Shown: positions 1 through 9,300 of the stretch, in pieces | Layout of the letters: every line of letters starts with the position of its first letter | How positions within the stretch are numbered: the stretch's first letter is position 1 | Origin: Paraburkholderia caledonica NBRC 102488 | GTDB lineage: Bacteria > Pseudomonadota > Gammaproteobacteria > Burkholderiales > Burkholderiaceae | Assembly: GCF_000685095.1 (NCBI RefSeq) | Contig: NZ_BAYE01000007.1 | Coordinates: 124,001-188,000, forward strand | DNA: 64,000 nucleotides | Direction: 5' to 3' | The notes under the pieces: generated by a model | The model's input: the letters and a program-made list of their open reading frames with translations, nothing else | Databases searched by the model: none | Told to the model about the DNA's origin: nothing | Program-made: the position numbers and the translations under genes

Positions 1-101
1 CGCGTCGCGCACATTCGAACAGCGCGGCGCGTTCGCCAGCCACACATGTCGCGAACCAGCCGACACATTCGCGACGCCGCATAACTCCCCGGAGGAACGA
101 C

Positions 102-2537
102 GTGAGCAATCTGATCATTCGCAAGGTAGCCGTGCTCGGCGCCGGCGTGATGGGTGCGCAGATCGCCGCGCACCTGATCAACGCCAAGGTGCCCGTGCTG
201 CTGTTCGACCTGCCCGCCAAGGAAGGCCCAAAGAACGCAATCGCGCTGAAGGCGATCGAGAATCTGAAGAAGCTGTCGCCGGCGCCATTCGGCGTGAAAG
301 ACGACGCGCAATACATTCAGCCGGCGAATTACGACGACGACATCGCCAGGCTCGCAGAATGCGACCTCGTGATCGAAGCGATCGCCGAGCGCATGGACTG
401 GAAGCACGACCTGTACAAGAAGGTGTCGCCGCATATCGCGCCGAACGCGATTTTCGCGACCAACACGTCGGGCCTGTCGATCACCGAACTCTCGCAAGGT
501 TTCGCGGACGAGCTGAAGGCGCGCTTTTGCGGTGTGCACTTTTTCAATCCGCCACGCTACATGCATCTGGTGGAATTGATTCCGACCGCGACGACGCGTC
601 CGGAAATTCTCGATCAACTCGAAACGTTCCTGACGAGCGTGGTCGGCAAGGGCGTCGTGCGCGCGAAGGACACGCCGAACTTCATCGCGAATCGCGTCGG
701 CATTTTCTCGATTCTCGCCGTCATTACCGAAGCCGCGAAATTCGGCCTGCGTTTCGACGAAGTGGACGATCTGACCGGCTCGCGTCTCGGCCGTGCGAAG
801 TCGGCCACGTTCCGGACCGCCGACGTGGTCGGTCTGGACACAATGGCGCACGTCATCAAGACGATGCAGGACAACCTGAAGGACGATCCGTTCTTCCCCG
901 TCTACGAAACGCCGGCCGTGCTCGCCGAACTCGTGAAGAAGGGCGCACTCGGTCAGAAGACCGGCGGCGGCTTCTATCGGAAAGAAGGCAAGGCGATCAA
1001 GGTGCTCGACCCGAAAACGGGCGACTACGTGGATGGCGGTGCAAAGGCGGACGAACTGGTCGGCCGCATCCTGAAGCGCCCGCCGGCCGAGCGGCTCAAA
1101 CTGCTGCGCGAATCGCAGCATCCGCAGGCCCAGTTCCTGTGGTCGATTTTCCGCGACGTGTTCCACTACATCGGCGTGCATCTGGAATCGATCGCCGATA
1201 ACGCGCGCGACGTCGACCTGGCAATCCGCTGGGGCTTCGGCTGGAACGAAGGCCCGTTCGAAGGCTGGCAGACCGCGGGCTGGAAGCAGGTCGCCGAATG
1301 GGTGCAGGAAGATATCTCGGCGGGCAAGGCGCTTTCGAACGTGCCTCTGCCGTCGTGGGTGCTCGACGGCCCGGTCGCCGAGAAGGGCGGCGTGCATACG
1401 AACGAAGGTTCATGGTCGCCCGCTTCGAAGACTTTCGTGCCGCGTTCGTCGCTCGGTGTGTACGACCGGCAGGAGTTTCGCGCACCGCTCGTCGGCGAAA
1501 CGGCTGCTGACCCGAAGACCTATGGCAAGACGCTGTTCGAAACCGACGCCGTGCGCGCCTGGGTGGACGACCGCGCCGGCGAAAACGACGTGCTGATCGT
1601 GTCGTTCAAGAGCAAGATGAACACGATCGGACCGTCGGTGATCGACGGTCTCACGCAGGCAATCGAACTCGCTGAGAAAGAGTACAAAGGTCTCGTCGTA
1701 TGGCAGCCGACTTCGCTGAAGCTCGGCACGCCGGGCGGCCCGTTCTCCGCAGGCGCCAACCTGGAAGAAGCGATGCCCGCGTTCATGATGGGCGGCGCAA
1801 AGGGCATCGAGCCGTTCGTGAAGAAATTCCAGCAAGGCATGCTGCGCGTGAAGTATGCGAGCGTGCCGGTCGTCTCCGCGGTGTCGGGCATTGCGCTTGG
1901 CGGCGGCTGCGAACTGCTGCTGCATAGCGCGAAGCGGGTCGCGCACATCGAAAGCTATATCGGTCTGGTGGAAGTCGGCGTGGGTCTCGTGCCCGCGGGC
2001 GGCGGCCTGAAGGAAGCGGCGCTGCGCGCAGCGGAAGCCGCGACGCAAGTCGGCGCGACCAACGACCTGTTGAAGTTCGTGCAGAAGTCGTTCGAAAACG
2101 CGGCGATGGCGAAGGTCTCCGCCTCCGCGCTCGATGCTCGCGCAATGGGTTATCTGAAGCCGTCCGACACGATCGTCTTCAACGTGTTCGAGTTGCTCGA
2201 CGTCGCGAAGAAGGAAGCGCGCGCGCTGGCCGGCGCGGGTTATCGCCCGCCGCTGCGCGTCACGCAAGTGCCGGTCGCCGGACGTTCGGCGATCTCGACG
2301 ATCAAGGCTTCGCTCGTGAACATGCGCGACGGGCGGTTCATCAGCGAGCATGACTTCCTGATCGCAAGCCGTATCGCGGAAGCCGTCTGCGGCGGCGACG
2401 TCGAAGCAGGCAGTCTCGTCGACGAAGAATGGCTGCTGCAACTGGAGCGTCGCGCGTTCGTGGATCTGCTGGGCACGCAGAAGACCCAGGAACGGATCAT
2501 GGGCATGCTGCAGACCGGCAAGCCGGTGCGGAATTGA
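102..2537 (+). CDS. FadN-type 3-hydroxyacyl-CoA dehydrogenase / enoyl-CoA hydratase
   Basis: This 811-aa cytoplasmic enzyme should hydrate enoyl-CoA and oxidise the resulting 3-hydroxyacyl-CoA with NAD in fatty-acid beta-oxidation. The dehydrogenase half comes first: a Rossmann motif GAGVMG at residues 13-18 and HFFNPP in the catalytic region, then a C-terminal dehydrogenase domain to about residue 300. The crotonase half lies at about residues 500-700 (SGIALGGGCELLL). This order is the reverse of E. coli FadB and matches Bacillus FadN. The GTG start is set by GGAGGAA six bases upstream. A thiolase follows directly, as FadA follows FadN in Bacillus. The assignment is firm; substrate chain length cannot be read. 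Confidence 0.93.
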   Translation: MSNLIIRKVAVLGAGVMGAQIAAHLINAKVPVLLFDLPAKEGPKNAIALKAIENLKKLSPAPFGVKDDAQYIQPANYDDDIARLAECDLVIEAIAERMDWKHDLYKKVSPHIAPNAIFATNTSGLSITELSQGFADELKARFCGVHFFNPPRYMHLVELIPTATTRPEILDQLETFLTSVVGKGVVRAKDTPNFIANRVGIFSILAVITEAAKFGLRFDEVDDLTGSRLGRAKSATFRTADVVGLDTMAHVIKTMQDNLKDDPFFPVYETPAVLAELVKKGALGQKTGGGFYRKEGKAIKVLDPKTGDYVDGGAKADELVGRILKRPPAERLKLLRESQHPQAQFLWSIFRDVFHYIGVHLESIADNARDVDLAIRWGFGWNEGPFEGWQTAGWKQVAEWVQEDISAGKALSNVPLPSWVLDGPVAEKGGVHTNEGSWSPASKTFVPRSSLGVYDRQEFRAPLVGETAADPKTYGKTLFETDAVRAWVDDRAGENDVLIVSFKSKMNTIGPSVIDGLTQAIELAEKEYKGLVVWQPTSLKLGTPGGPFSAGANLEEAMPAFMMGGAKGIEPFVKKFQQGMLRVKYASVPVVSAVSGIALGGGCELLLHSAKRVAHIESYIGLVEVGVGLVPAGGGLKEAALRAAEAATQVGATNDLLKFVQKSFENAAMAKVSASALDARAMGYLKPSDTIVFNVFELLDVAKKEARALAGAGYRPPLRVTQVPVAGRSAISTIKASLVNMRDGRFISEHDFLIASRIAEAVCGGDVEAGSLVDEEWLLQLERRAFVDLLGTQKTQERIMGMLQTGKPVRN

Positions 2538-2613
2538 GCGACTGGCGCAAATACATTTGCATGGGGCGGGAGTAAGCGCGAAAGCGTCACCGCCGCCTAC
2601 ATCGGAGCTTCAA

Positions 2614-3813
2614 ATGACAAAGCAATTGCAAGACGCATACATCGTCGCCGCGAGCCGTACGCCGATCGGCAAGGCGCCGCGCGGCATGTTCAGGAACACG
2701 CGCCCGGACGAACTGCTGGTTCACGCGATCAGATCGGCCGTTGCGCAGGTGCCTGGGCTCGACACCAAGGTGATCGAAGACGCGATCGTCGGCTGCGCGA
2801 TTCCCGAAGCGGAACAGGGGTTGAACGTCGCGCGGATGGGCGCATTGCTGGCCGGTTTGCCCAATTCGGTCGGCGGCGTCACGGTGAACCGCTTCTGCGC
2901 GTCGGGTCTGACCGCGCTGGCTATGGCCGCGGACCGCATCCGCGTGGGTGAATCGGACGCGATGATCGCGGGCGGCTGCGAATCCATGAGCATGGTGCCG
3001 ATGATGGGCAACAAGCCGTCGCTGTCGCCGCATATCTTCGATCGCAATGAAGACGTCGGCATCGCGTACGGCATGGGCCTGACCGCGGAGAAAGTTGCCG
3101 AGCGCTGGAAGATCAGCCGCGAGGCGCAAGATGCGTTCTCGGTCGAATCGCATCGTCGCGCGATCGCCGCGCAGCAAGCCGGCGAGTTCAGCGACGAAAT
3201 CGCCGCTTACACGATCACCGAACGCTTCCCGGATCTGGCTACCGGCGAAGTGCGCGTCAAAACGCGTGAAGTCGCGCTCGACGAGGGCCCGCGCGCGGAC
3301 ACCTCGCTCGAAGGTCTTGCGAAGCTGCGCACGGTGTTCGCGAACAAGGGCTCAGTGACAGCGGGCAACAGCTCGCAGACGTCGGACGGCGCGGGCGCGC
3401 TGATTGTCGTGTCGGAAAAGATCCTGAAGCAATTCAATCTGACGCCGCTCGCACGCTTCGTGAGCTTCGCGGTGCGAGGCGTGCCGCCGGAAATCATGGG
3501 CATTGGGCCGAAGGAAGCGATCCCGGCCGCGTTGATGGCTGCGGGTCTCAAGCAGGACGACATCGACTGGATCGAGCTGAATGAAGCGTTCGCCGCGCAG
3601 TCGCTCGCGGTGATTCAGGACCTCGGTCTCGATCCGTCGAAGATCAACCCGCTCGGCGGCGCGATCGCGCTGGGTCATCCGCTCGGCGCGACGGGCGCGA
3701 TTCGTGCGTCCACAGTCGTACACGGCCTGCGCCGTCGCAACTACAAGTACGGCATGGTGACAATGTGCGTGGGCACGGGCATGGGCGCAGCCGGCATTAT
3801 CGAGCGGCTGTGA
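2614..3813 (+). CDS. acetyl-CoA C-acyltransferase (thiolase, FadA-type)
   Basis: This 399-aa protein has the normal length of a degradative thiolase and should cleave 3-ketoacyl-CoA to acetyl-CoA, the last step of beta-oxidation. The nucleophilic cysteine is Cys95 in NRFCASG. The catalytic His is in GHPLGATG near the C-terminus, and the second Cys is in CVGTGMG. ATG at 2614 is preceded by GGAG with six-base spacing and begins the conserved N-terminus MTKQLQDAYIV. An in-frame upstream start would add 19 unconserved residues. It lies 76 bases after the two-domain dehydrogenase and is probably co-transcribed with it. Confidence 0.95.
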   Translation: MTKQLQDAYIVAASRTPIGKAPRGMFRNTRPDELLVHAIRSAVAQVPGLDTKVIEDAIVGCAIPEAEQGLNVARMGALLAGLPNSVGGVTVNRFCASGLTALAMAADRIRVGESDAMIAGGCESMSMVPMMGNKPSLSPHIFDRNEDVGIAYGMGLTAEKVAERWKISREAQDAFSVESHRRAIAAQQAGEFSDEIAAYTITERFPDLATGEVRVKTREVALDEGPRADTSLEGLAKLRTVFANKGSVTAGNSSQTSDGAGALIVVSEKILKQFNLTPLARFVSFAVRGVPPEIMGIGPKEAIPAALMAAGLKQDDIDWIELNEAFAAQSLAVIQDLGLDPSKINPLGGAIALGHPLGATGAIRASTVVHGLRRRNYKYGMVTMCVGTGMGAAGIIERL

Positions 3814-3833
3814 CACAGTCCCCGCCGGTGTTA

Positions 3834-3893
3834 GCGGCAAGCCTGTTAAGGCGCGCAGAACGGTTCGCAGGCTTGCCGCTTGCGAACCGTTTT
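3834..3893 (+). promoter_or_regulatory. two overlapping, mutually exclusive hairpins
   Basis: A perfect 12-bp inverted repeat pairs 3834-3845 with 3868-3879. A second perfect 11-bp repeat pairs 3859-3869 with 3881-3891 and is followed by a few T residues. The arms interleave: the 5' arm of hairpin 2 sits in the loop of hairpin 1, and the 3' arm of hairpin 1 sits in the loop of hairpin 2. The RNA could therefore switch between two folds or form a pseudoknot. It lies between the thiolase stop and the hydratase start. A partial terminator or attenuator is inferred; the repeats themselves are direct observations. Confidence 0.5.
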
Positions 3894-3946
3894 CGCATTC
3901 GCAGCAGCAGTTTTCCAGCAGTTTCCGCAGCAGTCGAGGAGACAAA

Positions 3947-4717
3947 ATGACGACGGATATTCTGGTCGAGCGCGCAAATGGCGTGCTGACGATTGCCTTC
4001 AACCGGCCGGACAAGAAGAACGCAATCACGGCCGCGATGTACCAAACGATGGCCGACACGCTGGTGCAGGCGCAAGGCGACGCGTCGGTGCGCGCGATTT
4101 TGATTCGTGGCAGCGCAAACATCTTCAGCGCCGGCAACGACCTCGAAGACTTCATGAAGTCGCCGCCAATGGGCGAAAACGCGCCGGTGTTCCAGTTCCT
4201 GCATGCAATCAGTTCAGCCGAGAAGCCGGTGGTCGCGTCAGTGGCGGGGCCGGCGGTGGGCATCGGCACGACGCTGCTGCTGCATTGCGATCTTGTCTAT
4301 GCCGCCGACTCCGCGAGCTTCTCGCTGCCGTTCGCGCAACTCGGGTTGTGCCCGGAAGCGGCGTCGAGCCTGCTGCTCGCGCGCGTCGCCGGCTACCAGG
4401 CGGCAGCTGAAAAACTGCTTCTTGGCGAGGCGTTCGACGTCGCGGAGGCACAGCGCATGGGCTTTGTGAACCGCGTACTGCCGGCTGCGGAAGTCGATGC
4501 GTTCGCGGCATCGCAAGCAGCGAAGCTGGCCGCGCTGCCGGCGTCGTCATTGCGGGTGACGAAGAGCCTGATGAAGCGCGCGAGCCACCAGGAACTGCAA
4601 ACGCAGATGTCGGAAGAAGCCGTGCATTTCGGCAAAATGCTAATCGCGCCCGAAGCGCGCGAGGCGTTCAAGGCGTTCTTCGAAAAGCGCAAGCCTGACT
4701 TCCGGCAATTCGACTGA
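3947..4717 (+). CDS. enoyl-CoA hydratase/isomerase family protein
   Basis: This 256-aa single-domain crotonase-fold protein should hydrate or isomerise enoyl-CoA. The fold is shown by FNRPDKKNA near the N-terminus, the oxyanion-hole segments FSAGNDLEDF and VAGPAVGIGTTLLLHCD, and a C-terminal trimerisation region with LMKRASHQELQ. A GAGGAGA ribosome site precedes the ATG. It lies 133 bases after the thiolase with a strong structured spacer between them. The glutamate pair typical of hydratases is not complete in the second position (PEAASSLLL), so an isomerase or another crotonase reaction is possible. Confidence 0.9.
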   Translation: MTTDILVERANGVLTIAFNRPDKKNAITAAMYQTMADTLVQAQGDASVRAILIRGSANIFSAGNDLEDFMKSPPMGENAPVFQFLHAISSAEKPVVASVAGPAVGIGTTLLLHCDLVYAADSASFSLPFAQLGLCPEAASSLLLARVAGYQAAAEKLLLGEAFDVAEAQRMGFVNRVLPAAEVDAFAASQAAKLAALPASSLRVTKSLMKRASHQELQTQMSEEAVHFGKMLIAPEAREAFKAFFEKRKPDFRQFD

Positions 4718-4726
4718 ACCGGCTAC

Positions 4727-5566
4727 TCAGCTTTGTGACGGCTGCGCGGTGTCGTAATCGACGTAGCTGGTTTCACGGCAGAAGCTGACGAGCCGCACGC
4801 CCGCCTTGCGGGCAATCGCAATTGCAAGCGACGAGGGCGCCGAGATCGTCGCGACCATCGGCACGTCGACGCGAGCAGCTTTGCGCACGAGCTCGTAACT
4901 CGCGCGGCTCGACAGGAACACGAAGCCCTCTTTCGTATCCACGCGATCGAGCACGAGTTGGCCGATCAGTTTGTCGAGCGCATTGTGGCGGCCCACGTCT
5001 TCGAACGCGTAGCGTATTCCGCCCGCCGCGTCGCACCATGCGGCGGCGTGCAAGCCGCCCGTGAGACGCGTGAGCGCCTGATGCTGCGGCAACTCGCGAG
5101 CGGCGCGCGCAATCGCGTCCGGCGCGAGCCGCTGCAAAAAGCCAGTGTCCGGCACGCGTTCGGGTTTCAGATCGAGCAAGTCGATGCTTTCGATGCCGCA
5201 CACGCCGCAGCCGGTGCGGCCAGCGAGCGCGCGGCGCTTTTCCTTCAGCGCGACGAACGCCTGCTGCACGACCTGCAACTGCACTTCGGCGTGCGGCAAT
5301 TCGCCGTCGTCATGCAATTCGACCTCGATGTCCTGAATGTCGCTGCCACGCCCGACGATTCCTTCCGAGATTGCGAAGCCCACCGCGAACGCTTCGAGGT
5401 CGCGCGGGGTGCACATCATCACCGCATGCGAAATGCCGTTGAAGACGAGCGCGACCGGCCACTCCTGACCGACGTGGTCGGTGACCGTTTCGACCGCCGC
5501 ACCGCGATAGCGATGCACCTGACGCTCCACCGCGCCTGGCTGGCCGGCTGTTTCCAGTTCGTTCAA
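4727..5566 (-). CDS. fdhD: formate dehydrogenase accessory sulfurtransferase FdhD
   Basis: FdhD passes sulfur from IscS-type desulfurase to the bis-MGD molybdenum cofactor of formate dehydrogenases. The 279-aa product carries the essential Cys pair in GCGVCG at residues 119-124, and a later EDVGRHNALDKLIG segment typical of the family. It converges on the enoyl-CoA hydratase with only a 9-base gap. It is divergent from a nitrate-reductase-associated protein. No formate dehydrogenase is present in the window, so its client enzyme must be encoded elsewhere. Confidence 0.95.
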   Translation of the reverse strand: MNELETAGQPGAVERQVHRYRGAAVETVTDHVGQEWPVALVFNGISHAVMMCTPRDLEAFAVGFAISEGIVGRGSDIQDIEVELHDDGELPHAEVQLQVVQQAFVALKEKRRALAGRTGCGVCGIESIDLLDLKPERVPDTGFLQRLAPDAIARAARELPQHQALTRLTGGLHAAAWCDAAGGIRYAFEDVGRHNALDKLIGQLVLDRVDTKEGFVFLSSRASYELVRKAARVDVPMVATISAPSSLAIAIARKAGVRLVSFCRETSYVDYDTAQPSQS

Positions 5567-5690
5567 GCTGATTCACTCCATTTATGCTGCGTGCGCGCCG
5601 TACCGGACTGCGCCGCCGGTGTGCGAATAAGGTTCTAAAATACCTCAAGCCGGGCTTGTGCGTTGCCCGTCAACAATGAGGAACACTGTC

Positions 5691-6167
5691 ATGGGACTCA
5701 ACGAGGCACCGCTGCTGTTCAACTTCGAGGTGAAGTCGTCGGAGAATTTCACTTACATCCCGATGTCGGTTCGCTTCAATCTCGATCGTTTCGGCCTGCG
5801 CATTTCGCTCGCGCAGTGGCAAATGCTGCCGCTCGAAGACCGCAAGCTGCTCGCACGTTTCCCCGTCGAGGACGACGCGGAGATCGAGCCGAACTTCGAT
5901 CACGCGCTGTTCGAAATGTTGCGCACTCACGCGAACGTCGAGCCGGAGTGGTTCACGCCCGACGAGGCGCCAGCCTGGCGCAGCACGGACGGCGTGCCGG
6001 AGAGCGTCGTGCGTCAGGCGAAACAGGCCGGCCTGGCGGCGCCGAGCCCCGCGCTGTGGGCGGAACTCGATCCGTTCAAGCGCTACGTGCTGGCCAAGCT
6101 TTCGCGCAAGCAGGAGATCAACCACGACTTCATCCCGGCGATGAAGGAATTTGGCGCGGCCGGCTAG
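5691..6167 (+). CDS. nitrate reductase associated protein
   Basis: This 158-aa soluble protein looks like the conserved nitrate-reductase-associated family (Pfam Nitr_red_assoc). It has the characteristic LFNFE start, RFNLDRFGLRISLAQW, and a C-terminal half rich in charged residues. Its biochemical role is not established; family members occur near assimilatory nitrate reductase genes. ATG at 5691 has GAGGAA eight bases upstream, so it is preferred over in-frame GTG 5658 and ATG 5676. Its neighbour fdhD also serves molybdoenzymes, but no nitrate reductase is in view. The stop codon lies inside the first copy of a 14-bp tandem repeat. Confidence 0.8.
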   Translation: MGLNEAPLLFNFEVKSSENFTYIPMSVRFNLDRFGLRISLAQWQMLPLEDRKLLARFPVEDDAEIEPNFDHALFEMLRTHANVEPEWFTPDEAPAWRSTDGVPESVVRQAKQAGLAAPSPALWAELDPFKRYVLAKLSRKQEINHDFIPAMKEFGAAG

Positions 6168-6194
6168 GCGCGGCCGGCTAGGCGCGGCCGGCCA
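6153..6194. repeat. 14-bp tandem repeat, three copies, spanning a stop codon
   Basis: The unit ggcgcggccggcta occurs at 6153-6166 and 6167-6180, with a third copy at 6181-6194 that differs by one base. The first copy encodes the last residues of the preceding protein, and the TAG stop straddles copies 1 and 2. A run of seven T follows at 6211-6217, so hairpins formed between copies may act as a terminator. Confidence 0.85.
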
Positions 6195-6353
6195 GGCGCC
6201 ACCACCGAAATTTTTTTCACTCGCAACCCTCAACCTGTTCCGAACGCTGCCGTTATCCATGGGTTGGCGCGTAAAAGATTCGCATCGATGCGGCCGGACG
6301 CATCGGAAGCGGCCTCGCGCTCCCGCCTGAAGAACGATCGACGTTCGGAACCC

Positions 6354-9300
6354 ATGACCCATTTCATCTCGAAGCGGCTGCTGATCAATATCGCGGTCGT
6401 GGCCGCCGCGCTCGGCGCAAACGTGTTCGTCGCGTATTTGCAGATCGGCGGGCAGCGCGATGCCGACGCCCGCATGCTGCATTCAACGCACGTTCGCCAG
6501 AGTCTCGACGCCTACCAGACGGCGCTCGACGCCGGTCTCGCCGCGCTCGCCCGGTTCGAAGCGTCCGCTGAACCGTCGCCGGGAAACGCCGCCGCGACGA
6601 TGAGCGCTACGCTCGCCAGTCTCCAGCGCGAGTTGCGCGACGAGCTTGCCGACGAGCCCGCCATGCTCGCCACGCTCACGCAGATCGACGCCGACAGCCG
6701 CGCGCTGCAACGCGACATCGACGACGCGCTGCTGGGCCGCGATGCCGCCGAACCGGCCGCGTCACGCGCATGGGCGGCGGCGTCGTATATGCATGTCGGG
6801 CTCGGGCTGCAACGTGTCGAAGCGGGCCTCGCCGCGCTGCGCGACGCCGAAAACCGCGCGTTCAAAGAGTCGCTCGCGGCTTCGACGAAACGGGCGAAGC
6901 ACGCCATGTTCATGTTGGTCGCGACCATGATCGCGGGCAGTGCGCTCCTCATTTTCACTTTCGGCATCCGCGAAAGCAGTGCGCGCAAGAAGCTGCACAG
7001 CGCGCGGGCGCTTGGCCGCAACGACGAGCGTTTTCGCAGCCTGTTCGACGATCATCCGGTGCCCATGTATATCTTCGACCGCGAGACGCTGCGCTTTCTC
7101 GCCGTCAATTCTGCGGCGATTCAGCAGTACGGCTATTCGGAGGCCGAGTTTCTCGACATGACGATTCGCGCGATCCGGCCGAATGTGGAGATCGCGCGCC
7201 TCGAGTCGCACCTGCAGCGCGCTGACAGCGTGCAGCACGGCCGCACGATGGCGGGCATCTGGCATCACCGGCGCAAGGACGGCTCGACCATCAGCGCGGA
7301 CATCTCGTATCACGCGTTGAACTTCATGGGACGCGCCGCGTTTTTCGTTCTCGCCGACGACGTCACTGAACAGATCAACGCCGAAGCCGAGGCTCAGCGT
7401 TCCAATCAGATGCTCGAAGCGGTGATCGACAACATTCCGCAGCGCATTTTCTGGAAAGATCTGGAGTCACGCTATCTGGGCTGCAACATGGCGTTCGCGC
7501 GTGACGGCGGGCTCTCATATCCAGAGCAGGTGGTAGGCAAGAGCGACGCAGACATGCCGTGGCGCGCCTTCGCCGAACTGCTGAACGCGCACGACAAGGA
7601 AGTGATCGACACCGGCGTGCCGAAGATGAACTTCGAGGTCGACATGGTGATCGACGGCGTGCATCGCACGACGGTGACGAGCAAGCTGCCGTTCACCGAC
7701 GGCGAAGGCCGTGTGATCGGCGTGCTCGGTTCATACACCGACATCACGGAGCGCAAGCGCGCCGATCTCGCTCTGCGTCTGCAAAGCCGCGCGCTCGACG
7801 CGAGCGTCAACGCAATTCTGATTACGGCTCCCTCGCCGTCGGGCAATCTGATCGAATACGTGAATCCTGCGTTCATGCGGATCACAGGCTACGATCCCGC
7901 CGAAGTGATCGGCCACGATTGCCGGGTCTTGCAACGCGACGATCGCGAGCAGGAAGGCGTTGCGTCGATCCGCAAGGCGCTCGCCGCGAATCGCGAAGTG
8001 AGCGCGGTGGTGCGCAACTATCGCAAGGACGGCGCGCTGTTCTGGAATCAGCTTTTCATTGCGCCCGTGCCGAACGCGGAAGGCGTGATTACGCATCACA
8101 TCGGCGTGATCAATGACGTCACCGACCTGATGCGCTATCAGGAACAGCTCGAATATCAGGCCAACTACGACAGCCTCACGCGCCTGCCCAACCGCAATCT
8201 GCTGCGCGACCGTCTGCAGCACGCGCTGATCGTCGCGCAGCGGCAGCACAAGGGCGTGGCGGTGGTGTTCATGGACCTCGACGGTTTCAAGAACGTCAAC
8301 GACAGCCTGGGCCACAGCGTCGGCGATCGCCTGCTCGGCGTCGTGGCGGAGCGGCTCGCGCGCTGCACTCGCACGAGCGATACCGTCGCGCGTCACGGCG
8401 GCGACGAGTTCGTGATCGTGATGACGGACACTGTCGATGAACAATCGCTGATTGCGTGGATGGAGCGCGTGCGCGCTTCGATTTCGGAGCCGGTCTGGCT
8501 CGACGGCACGGAACTGTACGTCGGGTGCAGCATGGGAGCGAGTCTGTTCCCGCAAGACGGCGACGACGCCGAAACGCTGATGAAAAAGGCGGACCTCGCG
8601 ATGTATCGCGCGAAGGACATGGGCCGCAACACGTTCCAGTTCTATCAGCCGGAGATGAACGCGAGCGCGGGCGCGCGTCTGAATCTTGAAAGGCGCTTGC
8701 GCCGCGCGCTGCGCGACAACGAATTCCTGCTGCACTATCAGCCGCAGGTCGATATCGACAGCGGACAGATCGTCGGTACCGAGGCGCTGGTGCGTTGGCG
8801 CGATCCTGAAGTGGGGCTCGTGCCGCCGTCGTCGTTCATTCCGGTTGCCGAGGAAAGCGGTCTCATCGGGCCGCTGTCCGAGTGGGTGCTACGCGAGGCG
8901 TGCCGTCAAAACAAGGCCTGGCAAGACCTTGGCTTGCCGCCGGCGCGTGTGTCGGTCAACCTGTCGGCGCGCGTGTTCCAGCAGCGCGATATTGCGAAAC
9001 TCGTCATGCAGGTGCTCGACGAGACCGGCCTCGAGCCGCAATACCTCGAACTGGAACTGACTGAGAGCGCGATCATGCGCAATGCCGAAGAAGCCGTGTC
9101 CATGCTCAACGAGCTGCACGCGCTCGGCATTGGCCTTGCCATCGACGACTTCGGCACGGGTTATTCGAGCCTCAGCTACCTGAAGCGTTTTCCAGTGGAC
9201 CGGCTGAAGATCGACCGCTCGTTCGTGTCCGACATCGGCATATCCGGCGACGACGAGACGATTACCTCGGCCATCATCGCGCTCGCTCATTCGCTGAAGT

